Below, one piece after another: positions 24,877-35,372 of a stretch of DNA of 64,000 nt (positions are counted from its first letter, which is position 1; each line of letters starts with the position of its first letter). A program made the translations under genes and the position numbers. Source of the DNA: Hydractinia symbiolongicarpus (taxonomy: Eukaryota > Cnidaria > Hydrozoa > Anthoathecata > Hydractiniidae). A model generated the notes under the pieces. It searched no databases. It saw nothing but the letters and a program-made list of their open reading frames with translations, and was not told where the DNA came from. The DNA lies in NCBI RefSeq assembly GCF_029227915.1, contig NC_079889.1, positions 1,488,001 to 1,552,000 of the forward strand, read 5' to 3'.

Positions 24877-25767
24877 TTCACTGCACTACATATTTTTTGG
24901 TATATTCTTCGCAATTTTTTTCTTTCATACACTAATTAACATTGTCAATTTGTTAAGATCAGAAAAAATTCCAACATCGGAAGATTTTTCTTGTCATCAA
25001 TACAATGCTATGTTTTCTTTGCTTTGTCATGGCGTCCAGTTTATTCCTTGAACCATATGAGTCTGGTGAACATATCGAAGAAATAAATTTTCGTGGTGCA
25101 GCCTAAATAATTGTTGGTTTACGAGTTCCATGTATCACTGCTTTGTTTTCTTTGATACAAATTTCGTTATTGGAAGCTACAAAGTTGCAGTTATATTCAA
25201 AGAGATTGTAAAGTTACAAGATCATATCAATTGTTATTGGATTCCATTTCTTCTTGGCGTTCACAGCAGACATAATATTAACATTTTTTGCAGGAACCAC
25301 TGTATTTCTGCTAGTATGTCAAGTTTTTTTCTTGCTAATCGAAACTATGATGAGTGCGACATGTATATATTCAGGCATGAGAGTTCATTTTGCACTACAG
25401 CCAAAGTAAAATCATTTTGCAAAAACATAATGATATGGAATCTTCAGAAAAAAATCATTCTTTCAATAGACTAGTTTCAATAACTAATCCATGCACCATC
25501 AAATCTCCAGACATTAAAAAAAGTCATTTTTCAATATAAATCTATGCGCAAAATTGCTGCTTTTACCATTTGTACCGCCATGTTTAGTTTGGAATTTCAA
25601 CAAGTATTTTGTATTCGTTTACCTCGACCAATACAAAAACGCCAGATACAATGAGGTGGTTTGTTTTACAGAACTTGTTACGAATATCAGAAGGAGGAAT
25701 GGTTGCCACCATGGCATATATTGTTCGAAGAAATATCTTATTTAATTGCTGTAAATGTTGGTCATAA
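24877..25767 (+). pseudogene. Seven-transmembrane protein, array copy 3, decayed
   Basis: DNA similarity to the copies at 9143, 19038 and 45685 begins at the codons for L-H-Y-I-F-F-G and runs to a TAA at 25765-25767. The first 25 or so codons are missing. Frameshifts lie near 24966 and 25500-25520, with others between. In-frame stops occur in the GCCTAAATAA (about 25097) and AGATTGTAAAG (about 25207) areas. The final codons (N-C-C-K-C-W-S) are the same as in copy 2, so the 3' end is closest to that copy. No functional product is expected. Confidence 0.9.
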
Positions 25768-27932
25768 TTATCTTTGATTGGAATTCAAATATAGAACGAA
25801 TTGTCACGTAAATATTATAAACAACATAACTAAAAAAATGAAAAAATGAAAAAAACAAACAAACATGGAAAAGTTATTACATTATAAAAAATATGCGATT
25901 AAACCTTTATATCGCCTAAAATACACAGATTTTTTGGCTTGTAATACAACCGTCATTTTGTGTAAATACATGTATGTTAAAACATTTATTTTAAAATTCT
26001 TTGTTTTTACTTGTGGTGTAAAAAATTATTCAAAGATAAACGTCTTAGATACATGCTTTTCTAATACATACATGTTTTTATTAGAAATTTGGCGTGGATT
26101 TAGTACTAAAAATTTCTATGTAACAGCAAAGTGGCAAAAGTATTTATTTACATACGTGATCTGACTGTAAAACAATATTTCAAAAATAATTCGACATGGA
26201 GGACCCCAGCTGTGGACTTCTTTTTCGCCTGAATACATATGTGGGATCAAATCGTGGAAGCTTGTAAAAAAATTGATAAAAATATGAATCAAGAAAAAAA
26301 AATTAAGATGAGCGTAAAATGATTTTTAGTACATATAGAGGTAAGGTGTGGTAAAAGTTTGAATTTTCACTAATTAGAGTCACAGCACCATGCAAATAAA
26401 TATATCCTTAAATCCTGTCCATCTTCGTTAAAATTACATGTTGAAATATCTTTCAAAAGAGCTATTGTTTTATCAAGTTAAGTGTTCACGTTGTAATAAG
26501 TGCTATGGCGACCAGATAAGCCTTCATTAAATATACCGTATAAGAGAACACCCACAAAATGGTGCAGTGGCGAAGCACATGATTTCGTGTAGCTGTGAAT
26601 TAAAAATGACATAAGCATCCTTTGTTCCAATAGCAAATCAAGTACCATCCAATGAAACTTATGCTTTGATAAATAATCAATTAAAAAATATTTTCCCAAT
26701 ACTAAAGATGAATAGTCGATCACTGGTCATAAAAATATAAAAAATATAATTATCTCCGGGTGATTATATCATACGTCTCTTGATACGTCTTTTAATTAAT
26801 ATGTATTGATTTATTTTATTTTAATTGTGTTCTAAGTATGTTACCGTGAGAGAAAAGTTCTTTCTGCATTGGCGGGTTGTTTTAATATTTGTAATAATTT
26901 ATATATTATACATACTTTATATACGAATAATTTATATACTACCTTTTTAAACTATTCTAACTGTTTTAATAATTGATTTCAGATCTGAAGATGGATGTAA
27001 AATGTTGTATTGAAAGATGTTTTAAGAAGTCAAAACATGACGTCATTGGGAACAGAAATGACGTCATTTCGCTTGAATAATATCGGTCTGTATTTTACTT
27101 CCAGTATCCATTATGAACCCTTGGTGAACAACATTTATATATTAAATATTTTTTTAAGAAACACAAATACTTTTCTTATAATAAAAAATAATTTACCAAA
27201 AATTCCTGTGCGTCGGTAGTGCAGTAACGCCTGCAAATAAGAAACATTTTTTGTATTGCAAGCTTCAACTAAAGTTACGAACAGTTACAAAATTCCCGCA
27301 CTCAATTACGTGCCCAATAAAAGTTATACGTAGCCAAACACAAGAAACACAACAAAATTCAATAGAAAATCATGGGTATTCAATTGTTTATTCTGTTGCG
27401 CATGCTATCTGCTTTGTCTATCTGGCGCTGGCCATCATAAATAGCGTAGCGAGAAAACAAAAGTTCTTCTACCTTGTCAGTTATGCTTTTGAGTAGCTGT
27501 GTATCATACCAGTGTTGTATTGTTAATGCTTAGCTAACATTAATGAATCTTTTTATATCTGCAATACGAATGTCTTCAGAATACAATCAAAAGATCAAGA
27601 AGGTGAGTTTTATTTAGTTGTCATCGAGTCAATTCTCGATGTCCTTGTAACATAAGATAATCTAGGACCATATTGTGCTTTAAATCATTTATTTTGTAAA
27701 CAATTCATTGACATCTAGCTAGCGAATATATTTTTTTAAACTTTACAGGAACTTTCGTTTCTGCTGCCACAAATGATAGGAGGGTGAGGGTAGGTGATTG
27801 AGCGATTCCAAATATATTTTTCAATTCTATTGATGTAATTATGCCCCTCAACATTTTCTATTCTAATAGTCACAGTGGGCGTATACTTTTATTTTGCGGT
27901 AGGCAAACTTATATCCAATTGTGAAAAACAGT
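25768..27932. other. AT-rich stretch, no gene seen
   Basis: Random short frames only. A pair of cAMP-response-type palindromes at 27038 and 27059 is listed separately. Confidence 0.4.
27038..27066. promoter_or_regulatory. Pair of TGACGTCA palindromes 21 bp apart
   Basis: Perfect 8-bp CRE-type sites lie at 27038-27045 and 27059-27066, centre to centre 21 bp (two helical turns). Such sites bind CREB/ATF bZIP dimers in animals. No transcript start is identified nearby, so a regulatory role is only suggested. Confidence 0.3.
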
Positions 27933-28014
27933 CGACGAGGATGGGATTCGAACCCACGCGGGCAGAGCCCAATGGATTAGCAGTCCATCGCCTTAACCAC
28001 TCGGCCACCTCGTC
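27933..28014 (-). tRNA. tRNA-Ser(GCT)
   Basis: An 82-nt cloverleaf on the minus strand. The acceptor stem GACGAGG pairs with CCTCGTC, plus discriminator G. The D arm is TGGCCGAGTGGTTAAGGC. The anticodon loop CTGCTAA (anticodon GCT, reads AGC/AGT) sits on a GATGGA/TCCAT stem. A long variable arm typical of Ser and a T arm TGGGTTCGAATCCCA complete it. There is no intron and no encoded CCA. A TTTTT Pol III terminator follows about 5 nt after the 3' end on the minus strand. It looks fully functional. Confidence 0.96.
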
Positions 28015-29172
28015 TGGAAGGCTTAAAATGAACATGTGTTAATTTCCAAGTTATCTCTATAGCAACGAGTATTCTGATAAGAAAAATTGCTTTGAAAACA
28101 AAATAGCTAAAAATACCATTCTTTCGTTCAATATTTCGCCAACTCAAAAGTTATATTTTATCTGTACATCTTGTTGCAGTGTTGGTGATAACTTTCATTC
28201 TAAGCATTACGCAGTGCTAAAAAACGAAAATATCACATTTTACATATTTTAATCAATCAGTTATTGAATTTTCTAAAAAGCCGATAAGAATGCTTTATTC
28301 TATTCTCAAGAAAAACATATTTTGTCATTTATTATTTACAAAGTAAAATGCATGAAAGGCTCATTGCATTTTTAACCAAGGAACCAATAGCTTAAAATAC
28401 CGATATTTGTAGCTTTCTATGAAGGAAACCCCCTGAAGTACTCTCTTTCAGTTAAGGGTCTCGAATAATAAAGTTACTTGTCTAACGCGTGGTGATCAAC
28501 ATAAAATCACGCAAAGCAGGATGTATGGGCACCAAGACTCCTTGGATAAGAACTACTAATATTTCTTCCACATAGCAGTAAGTACCTTTTTATAACAATT
28601 TTTAACGCTGAATATTTCATTTTGCAATTAAAAGTTGCAAAAATTAAGTTGTAGTAAACTCACTAATGATTTGATGCTTATCGCGTTTCATATTTCCAAA
28701 ACTTCGTTGAAACATTTGTTGAGTTTTTTTCTGATAATGTTACTAACTCAAGTTTTTCACGTATTACAAAGTAATCCTGTATTCTGCCTGTATCCTGCAA
28801 TATCTGATTCTTGCCAAACCCGCTTCGATTTCGAAGATCGAAACACTAAACCTGCGGTGGAAGTAATAGAGTGAATACAGTATTCTTGGTCAATGTAGAA
28901 AATAACATTACAAGAATTTTTTAGGCAAATTGAGAAGATTTTTTATCAAATTTTTTATACAATGGTGCAAAATATGTCCTTGTTTTTTTAATATCGTTTG
29001 ATCTAGCATAAAGTTGCATGCGAGAACGCCATTTAATTAACGCACACAAAGAAGTGGTAATTAAATAGAGACCTTGCGTTAAAATGACTCCTATGACTTT
29101 GAGCCTTGACTGGACAAGTAATGAAAGGTAGATATATAATACTTAGATGTTCGGTTTTATTTTTGGCTGTAG
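28015..29172. other. AT-rich stretch, no gene seen
   Basis: A 79-codon plus-strand frame at 28635-28874 has a hydrophobic stretch but no splice, promoter or family support, so it is not called. Confidence 0.35.
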
Positions 29173-29220
29173 TAGCTATTTTCCACGAAATTATCATGAT
29201 AATTTCGTGGAAAATAGCTA
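29173..29220. repeat. Perfect 48-bp palindrome
   Basis: TAGCTATTTTCCACGAAATT plus ATCA (29173-29196) is followed with no spacer by its exact reverse complement (29197-29220). It could extrude as a 24-bp cruciform. It is not obviously part of a larger element. Confidence 0.9.
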
Positions 29221-29971
29221 AATTTTAAGGTAAATGTCTCATCAACTACCTCATTATTCGCTAGCTAAATTTTACGCCCCTTTTTTCTATTTACCTTGAT
29301 TAGGTAGATAATTGAACTGGAAAGCTTGATAGAAGTTTAACTCTGATCCTGTAACTAAACGAATCCATTGCACCGACGCCTTAGAAGTGTCCACATATTT
29401 ATGTGGAGTAATTCTTATGGATCACGTTTTGTCTAATGCATAGCAAAATGCATAGCTAGCTTTCAACGTATAGCTACAATCTTTGCAATTGGTTATAAGT
29501 TCCGTTCTTATCCCAGATCTCTTTGAGTTGGTTTATCTTAAAAAGCTCTTGGAAAGGAATTTTGTCACCAAATTTTATCACCAAATTTTATCACCAAATT
29601 TCTCCAGTTTTTAAAGCCTAATTTTCGAGTGCTACTTTAGTAGGACTCGTTGTTTGTAAACAGGACTGTACTTATTTACTAACCCAATGCATAAGTAATC
29701 TTGCTAACCATAGGTTAAGTCTTAGAGCGATGTTGCTATTTTCAATTCATTGCCGCGTCACTCTCTCCATTAGGTCTTCTTCACACTTTGTGGACAGAAA
29801 TCATCCCGAAATGCAATGTGCACAAGCTAAATCGAAGGACTCGTTGCAAAAGGTAGGAAGCTATTTCCTTTAACATAACTATTCTGTTCACACGATATTC
29901 AAATATTGGAGTAAAATTCTTTTGTTTCATCTATGGGATAGGCTGGGATCTGCGTGAACGATCATTATCCG
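29221..29971. other. Spacer with a 13-bp triplicate
   Basis: TTTTATCACCAAA-type units repeat three times at about 29563-29600. No gene seen. Confidence 0.4.
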
Positions 29972-30014
29972 AATCGTGTAAACATAGTCTAAGAAAGACT
30001 ATGTTTACACGATT
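29972..30014. repeat. Perfect 19-bp inverted repeat with 5-nt loop
   Basis: AATCGTGTAAACATAGTCT (29972-29990), loop AAGAA, then the exact complement at 29996-30014. Hairpin-forming; probably a mobile-element end. Confidence 0.85.
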
Positions 30015-30360
30015 TGAATATAAGACTTTTTTGGGCTAATTTTACATTCGTCTCTGAAGCTAATTTAATGTTGCCAAAAAGAAAACGATCTCTAAACAAA
30101 TTATCAAACTTTCTTCACGGTTACTATTGCCCGTGCCTACTTTGCAAGTACACTTGAGCTTTTAAGGCCTGTTAGGGTATTGTTTGTAATAATGCTATTA
30201 TTTTATTTTCTACAGAAATGACTGTGAATGTAGCTTTAAAAACATCTTTCTTCTTTTGAGGTTTTAAGTGTAATGCTTTGACGATAAGCGTCCCGTGAGA
30301 TAGCCAAATAGTTGTACCACGGCTTTACTTCGGACCCACACAATCTCGATTCCAGGGCCT

Positions 30361-30428
30361 GTAGCGTTTTTTTCTTATATGAGGATGAAATGCGTACGAG
30401 TTTCATCCTCATATCAAAATAACGCTAC
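30361..30428. repeat. Inverted repeat, arms about 28-30 bp
   Basis: The left arm begins GTAGCGTT and ends ATATGAGGATGAAA. The right arm is TTTCATCCTCATAT ... AACGCTAC. The loop is TGCGTACGAG. There are a few mismatches in the T-rich part of the stem. It resembles a small foldback MITE. Confidence 0.75.
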
Positions 30429-30439
30429 AAATGTGCAAC

Positions 30440-30850
30440 ATAGTGTGTAACCTGTACTAAGCGCTCAACGACGGGCTGTTTCTTGTGTTTATTTTTAAAC
30501 CCAAGTTACGATACAGTTTTTTAAAAAGGGTATTACACCTATGCGTATACCTTTACTCCTACTAACCACTCAGCCTGGTGTTAATAATGGACTATTTCAT
30601 GTGTGTTTATTTAAACAGAGGCTGCGATTAAGATTTTTTCAAAAGGGAATTTTTATGTCTATGCAGATGTGTAACATATAATTTATTAACTTTCACAGAA
30701 TCCTATCCTGTAAAAATAAATAGCATTGACTGATTGACGTACTGCATGCCTGTACTGAAGCGCTACACCTGAATGTGCAGCACAGTTCACGGCTCTTATT
30801 AAGCGCCCCACATGGTATTGAACGGCAGGCCACACAGTTACTCGTGGTTT
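30440..30850 (+). mobile_element. Helitron-family internal region, truncated, inverted relative to 32367-33130
   Basis: Repeated blocks (AAGCGCTCAACG, GGGCTGTTTCTTGTG, TTATTAAGCGCC, ACACAGTTACTCGTGG) are the reverse complements of blocks at 32430-33110. The element itself appears to be internally repetitive. Neither terminus is intact here. Confidence 0.4.
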
Positions 30851-30991
30851 AAGTCTCTATATTTATAACGCGTTTTGTCAGTCTGTCTGAGCACCTTGTC
30901 TCTTTCTTTATTTCAAGATTTATTTCGAGAGCAATATGGGATGCAATAATATTATCCTTTTTAGTACTCTCACATTGTATTGACAATATAA

Positions 30992-31131
30992 TCTATATTA
31001 TAATGCCCGTATACGTCTGTCTGTCTGTCTGTCACGCAAAATGGTAGCTTAGCTGCGCAATAGCGAGAAGTACGCAATGCGGTATAAAGAGGACGGGCGA
31101 ACCCGTGGATTTTCCACGGGCTAACGACTAG
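30992..31131 (+). mobile_element. Short non-autonomous Helitron-like element, 140 bp, intact ends
   Basis: Starts A|TCTATATTATAATGCC and ends in a perfect hairpin CCCGTGGA-TTT-TCCACGGG, then CTAACGACTAG|T. Those are the hallmarks of a Helitron: 5' TC, 3' CTRR preceded by a GC hairpin, inserted between A and T without target duplication. The interior holds a (GTCT)n tract and CACGCAAAATGGTAG. It has no coding capacity. Confidence 0.82.
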
Positions 31132-31234
31132 TAATCTATATTGTTGACTGGCTCCCTCACTCAGATAAAAGATAGCTAGCTTTGAGAAGTTTGTTTTTCA
31201 TTATTCTTGTAAACTATAAATTGAACGATATATA

Positions 31235-31366
31235 TCTATATTATAATACCAGTATACGTCTGTCCGTCTGTCTGTCTGTCACGCAAAATGGTAGTGCAAG
31301 TAGCAAGACGCACGCATTATAAAAAAACAGGCCAACCCGTGGATTTTTCCACGGGCCACCGACTAT
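31235..31366 (+). mobile_element. Short non-autonomous Helitron-like element, 132 bp
   Basis: Same family and orientation as the copy at 30992. It has a TCTATATTATAATACC start, a (GTCT)n tract, a CACGCAAAATGGTAG block and a CCCGTGGATTTTTCCACGGG hairpin. The 3' tip is mutated (CTAT instead of CTAG). Confidence 0.75.
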
Positions 31367-31428
31367 CCTCTATATTTTAGTTGCTAATAAACATCAAAAT
31401 ACGCGTGACATACAAAGTATGCACAGCT

Positions 31429-31501
31429 ACTCCTGCCAGGATTTGAACCTGAATCTCTTTCCATATTTTGTAATAAGAATCATACCTTAGACCACAGGAG
31501 C
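31429..31501 (-). pseudogene. tRNA-Pro-like pseudogene or SINE head, 73 nt
   Basis: Minus strand, exactly tRNA length. Acceptor GCTCCTG pairs with CAGGAGT. The D-arm region TGGTCTAAGGTATGAT is like tRNA-Pro. The T arm is TCAGGTTCAAATCCTGG. The anticodon stem does not pair and no sensible anticodon is present, so this is not a working tRNA. A tRNA-derived SINE is possible. Confidence 0.5.
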
Positions 31502-31616
31502 CATTATGAGTCTCGTGAACCGATGTTTGGCTATGTTACATCAACTACATAGAAATACAAGAACAGCTTCATTTTGCAAAAAAAAATTACATTCTTTATG
31601 CTCAATCAAATTAGAT

Positions 31617-31648
31617 AAAAAGCAGATACTTCTAAGTATCTGCTTTTT
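31617..31648. repeat. Perfect 14-bp hairpin
   Basis: AAAAAGCAGATACT, loop TCTA, AGTATCTGCTTTTT. It looks like a bacterial terminator, but in this nuclear setting it is just a hairpin of unknown role. Confidence 0.6.
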
Positions 31649-32104
31649 TCTTAAGAATTATAAAATGTGTATTAACTGTTTATTATCACAGTTGAATGAC
31701 TTCATATTAGATTCTCACTTCAACAAAATTATTTTGAATCCCACATTTGATAAAATTTCTGATTAACTCAAACAGCCAACTCAAATCATCTGTTAAGAAT
31801 CGTAGCTCCCATTCTCTTGTATTCTCTTTTAAAGCGAAAGTAAAGGTGAAGGTTATCACCCTGAGAATTTTTAATAGTTGCCACAATCTTGTTGGTCCTG
31901 CTGATAATTCTTATCTAAATTAAATTTAGTTAACATAACATCCACTTCAGAATCTTCTAAGCACAACTTGATACGTACGATATCATTCCAAATATAGAGT
32001 CGTGACCATAAATTTTGCGTTGTTAGATTTAGTAATTTAACTTTTGCAACAAATAAAACTCCGCTTGTTGTTTTTGTTTACTTGTCACTTGTATTTCTTA
32101 AAAA

Positions 32105-32238
32105 CTAATCGTTAGCCCGTGGAAAAATCCACGGGTGCCCCCGTCATTTTTATACCGCATTGCGTTCGTCACGTTACTTGCGTAGCTTAGCTACCATTTT
32201 GCGTGACGGACAGACGTATACGGGTATTTTAATATAGA
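32105..32238 (-). mobile_element. Short Helitron-like element (134 bp), first of a tandem run
   Basis: Reverse orientation of the 30992 family: hairpin CCCGTGGAAAAATCCACGGG at the low-coordinate side, ACGTATACGGGTATTTTAAT then ATAGA at the high side (5' TC end). The 3' tip reads TTAG instead of CTAG. The next element starts at the very next base. Confidence 0.75.
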
Positions 32239-32366
32239 CTAGTCGTTAACCTGTGGAAAAATTCACGGGGTTGCAAGTCCTTTATATATAGCATTTCGTG
32301 TTCCCGTAACAGGACGCGTCTTTCGCGGACAGACAGACAGACGGAATACGGCTATTATTAAAGAGA
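32239..32366 (-). mobile_element. Short Helitron-like element (128 bp), second of a tandem run
   Basis: Begins CTAGTCGTTAACC with a mildly mutated hairpin (CCTGTGGAAAAATTCACGG). It contains the (CAGA)n tract and ends ATTAAAGAGA. It directly abuts the elements on both sides without the usual A/T target bases between them. Confidence 0.7.
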
Positions 32367-33130
32367 CTAGCCGGGAAACCCGGTGTCGAAACGCCAGGTA
32401 AGCTAAAAGTAATTGTTGTCGAACGCTCTGAGAAGCACTTAATAAGAACCGCAAACCATGTGACACGGTCAGGTGGAGCGCTTTAGTACAGGTAAATTGT
32501 GCGGCACACGCGTTTAGGCTTAAGACCCTATTTAAAAAAAACTATTGCAGCTTTGGTTTACAAAACACAGGATACACTTTGTTGAAACGGCGGGTTAAGC
32601 CACAAGTAGCTGTGTTACCCAGTGTTAAACACCAGATTGAGTGATTAATAAGAACCGTCAACTGTGCCACACATTCAGGTAAAGCGCTTTAGCACAGCCA
32701 TATAGTGTGTAGAAAATCAAGTGAAGTGCACACAACTTTATGGTGTTTCCGGTGTAACATACTATTCAAAATATAACTTTCGACAACTTAGGTAAAATAA
32801 AAAACAGATTACAATTCATTGTTACCACGTCATAGCGAAAGCAGCCGACCAACCTTCTTTATTTTTCAGGGAATGTTCCAGGGAAAAGTTCAAAAAAATG
32901 TTAAGCTGAGCGCTTAGTATAGGAAAAAAATGTGTACTTTTTTCTGTAAAAAACGTTATCACAACTTCGGTTAAACAGAAACACGGGAAACAGCCCGTTG
33001 TTACCACTGGACTAAGCGCTTAGTACAGGTAGACTGTGTCGCACATGAGTATAGGCGCAACACCATTTTTAAAAATATTTTATTGCGACTTCAATTTAAA
33101 AAAAAATCAGGAAACCGCCTGTCGTTATCA
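32367..33130 (-). mobile_element. Third Helitron-like element with a different 3' hairpin
   Basis: Begins CTAGCCGGGAAACCCGG: on the minus strand this is a CCGGGTTTCCCGG hairpin followed by CTAG, a second type of Helitron 3' end. The following 700 bp contain two or three diverged repeats of a block with TTAATAAGAACCG ... AGCGCTTTAG.ACAG, the same blocks found inverted at 30440-30850. The 5' end is not identifiable, so the upper limit is approximate. Confidence 0.45.
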
Positions 33131-34091
33131 AGTTCAGTTAAAAAAATATATACTCAGCAATTTTATTTTTCAGCATAAGCTTTCATAGCAGTAATAAAAT
33201 TGGTAGCTGCCTAACTGCATTTAGCATAAAAATTAAGAATTGCGTTGCAGCCAAACTGCATTTAGCTACTTTCACTTTTTAGCCAGAAGTAGCTAAAAGG
33301 AGCTAGCTAGACCCAACTTCAACATAAAAATAAATAACAATATACCAAACTGAAAAAACTTTAAAAGAATAGGAATAAAAATAAAAATAGCTATAGCTAG
33401 CTGCCTCAAAATATACGTTTTTAGCTAGCTAGCAAAAAACTTAAATTGGTTTGTTTAAGATTTATACATGGCTAGAAAACGTGATAAAATATTCACCTTT
33501 ACAGGTGAAAACATACAGAAACAAAATAATCCTATAGGATAGAAAGTACTTAGAAGAAGATCTACCAAACAAAACCAAAAAGTAGATCCACCAAACTTCA
33601 CACCAACACTTCCAAACCAAATTGGCTTTCGTAAGGTTAGCATGTTCCCTCCGTTGGCATGTTGAGGCCGCGAAGCACTTGGATTGGTCATTAGTGAAAA
33701 TCCAGCTCCGTGATTGGTCTATTGCGCGTGAGCGGTCCAAGGCCGGTAAAAAGAACGGGGTCTGCCGGTATGCAAAATAAAACTGCAGGGCCGCGGGGAT
33801 ACAAATTAAAGTTATTTTCCACTTCAAGAAAATATTCCCCGGAATGGAACGGACAAGAACAGAACGGAACATTCTCCAGGTTATGTTATTGCGCATATTT
33901 TAATACAAAAAGTAAGCACAGTTTGCACATTTCTCACTAAAATGAAATAATCTGATTGGCCAACTAATTTTCTACTTGTCGTTTCCGCAAAGAACTCCAA
34001 AGCGTTAAGCAAAAACTCCATTCCACTTTCCTCGGGACGGAACAGAAAGGAAACTGTTCCACTTTTTGTGTAAGTACGCATGCTTAGAAAT
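33131..34091. other. Spacer with a more GC-rich patch containing CCAAT boxes
   Basis: No gene is supported. At about 33670-33960 the base composition rises. Three ATTGG (reverse CCAAT) boxes occur near 33682, 33712 and 33953. This could be a promoter-like patch or a TE fragment. The open frames here overlap on both strands and look accidental. Confidence 0.3.
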
Positions 34092-34180
34092 TGAAAATAG
34101 CCTAGAAGTGGAAAATACCGTTGAAGTGGAAAATATCCTTCAAGTGTAAAATAGCCTTTGCCTAGAAGTGGAAAATAGTC
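34092..34180. repeat. Short imperfect repeats of AGAAGTGGAAAATA
   Basis: Four to five units of a roughly 17-25-bp motif, variably spaced. Confidence 0.6.
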
Positions 34181-34457
34181 TTGATAACATGTTTCGAAAG
34201 TGAAGTCTTAGTTGTCTGTCAAAGTCACTACAATTCTTCGTCGTCCCTTGTATTTCAGCCTCGTCTAAGGTGCTGCTTTTATGAACGGTGCAGGTAAAAA
34301 ATCACAGGGACCAGTTCATAAAGGGCTATGCTTACGACAGCGTTTGGCGTAGTCAGAATTATTAATCATTACTAACTTAAATATCATTAATTTAAAAACT
34401 ATGCACTCTGTTTTACCACATCATAATTAATTTTTTGCTTGATTTTTTTGCCTTGCA

Positions 34458-35372
34458 TCTTTATTTCAGACAGTGTCAGTATCACTTCTATATTCCCACG
34501 CATTAAAATTGTTGTGTTTTCTTATTTTGAAAGGTGATGCAGCCTTGTTCTCTCGATACATCTATGACATCTTTCGAGACATCAACAGAAAAGAAGTGAA
34601 AAATAAATTAATCGAAATTACCAGTTTTTATCAATCCCTGATGTTTATTATTGAAGTGAAATACGCGATGTCGTTTTTTGATATGAAAATTACATGATCA
34701 GCTATTCCTCAGGATGGATTATGAATTTTCCCCTCTTTAGCCCACGCCAACAAGAAGAAGTCAGTCTTATCTTTCCTGGTTTTTACATTGTGTTTATGGA
34801 GCATGCAGCAGCTAAAAATATTTCCATAACGGCTTATCGAACATTGGACTGATACTACAAAATAGCAAATAACCACCGTCCGTCCCTATGACAAAGAAAA
34901 CAAACAAAATTAAAAGAACATAAAGAAGAAAAAGACGAGAACATTGCTGGTTATACAATACTGTAGAAAAGCGTCAGAAAATTTTGAAAAAGCGTTGAAG
35001 AATTGAAGGAGCCTTGTGAAGTAACTTTAACGTTACGAAAACTGAAAACGACATTGCCATCACTAAGGTCATCTATAGATATCATATTAATTGTCCATGC
35101 TGTAATGCATGCTAAGTCGACCAAAGTAGCTAACATTTGTTTTGCCGAATCAGAGGACACCGACGAAAAAGTAGTCCAGTAAGGTAGTCGTGGAAGCTCT
35201 CTTCTCAGCTTGCACAACTGATTTTAAAATGACTGATGCCAGTGTTATTGTACGCACATACAGATCATTAGCATATTTATTAATATTGGAAGCGTTACCG
35301 ATGAATGACATTAAACAAAGCCTAAACACTAAAGATGAATTTAGATCGCGTGCGTTAATCATTAAATTTTGA
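34458..35372 (+). pseudogene. Decayed coding region of unrecognised origin
   Basis: Several plus-strand stretches look protein-coding but are in different frames and broken by stops. The first, 34470-34697, follows an acceptor TTTATTTCAG and contains G-D-A-A-L-F-S-R-Y-I-Y-D-I-F. The second, about 34997-35188, contains E-E-L-K-E-P-C-E-V-T-L-T. The third, about 35186-35372, contains V-V-E-A-L-F-S-A-C, and its frame joins the second after a short shift near a stop at about 35180. The order and amino-acid composition suggest one degraded gene or retrocopy. I do not recognise the parent. Confidence 0.35.

Noticed and set aside
28635-28874. 79-codon plus-strand frame with a hydrophobic stretch
   Set aside because: Could pass as a small secreted protein, but it starts without a good context, lacks splice sites and shows no family motif.
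31429-31501. Functional tRNA-Pro gene
   Set aside because: Acceptor and T arms pair, but the anticodon stem does not and no anticodon can be assigned.
31617-31648. Rho-independent terminator
   Set aside because: Perfect stem with T run, but this is a nuclear animal genome. It is described only as a hairpin.
33455-33940. Overlapping open frames on both strands near 33.5-33.9 kb
   Set aside because: Three long frames overlap on both strands in a slightly GC-richer patch, so stop-codon scarcity explains them better than coding.
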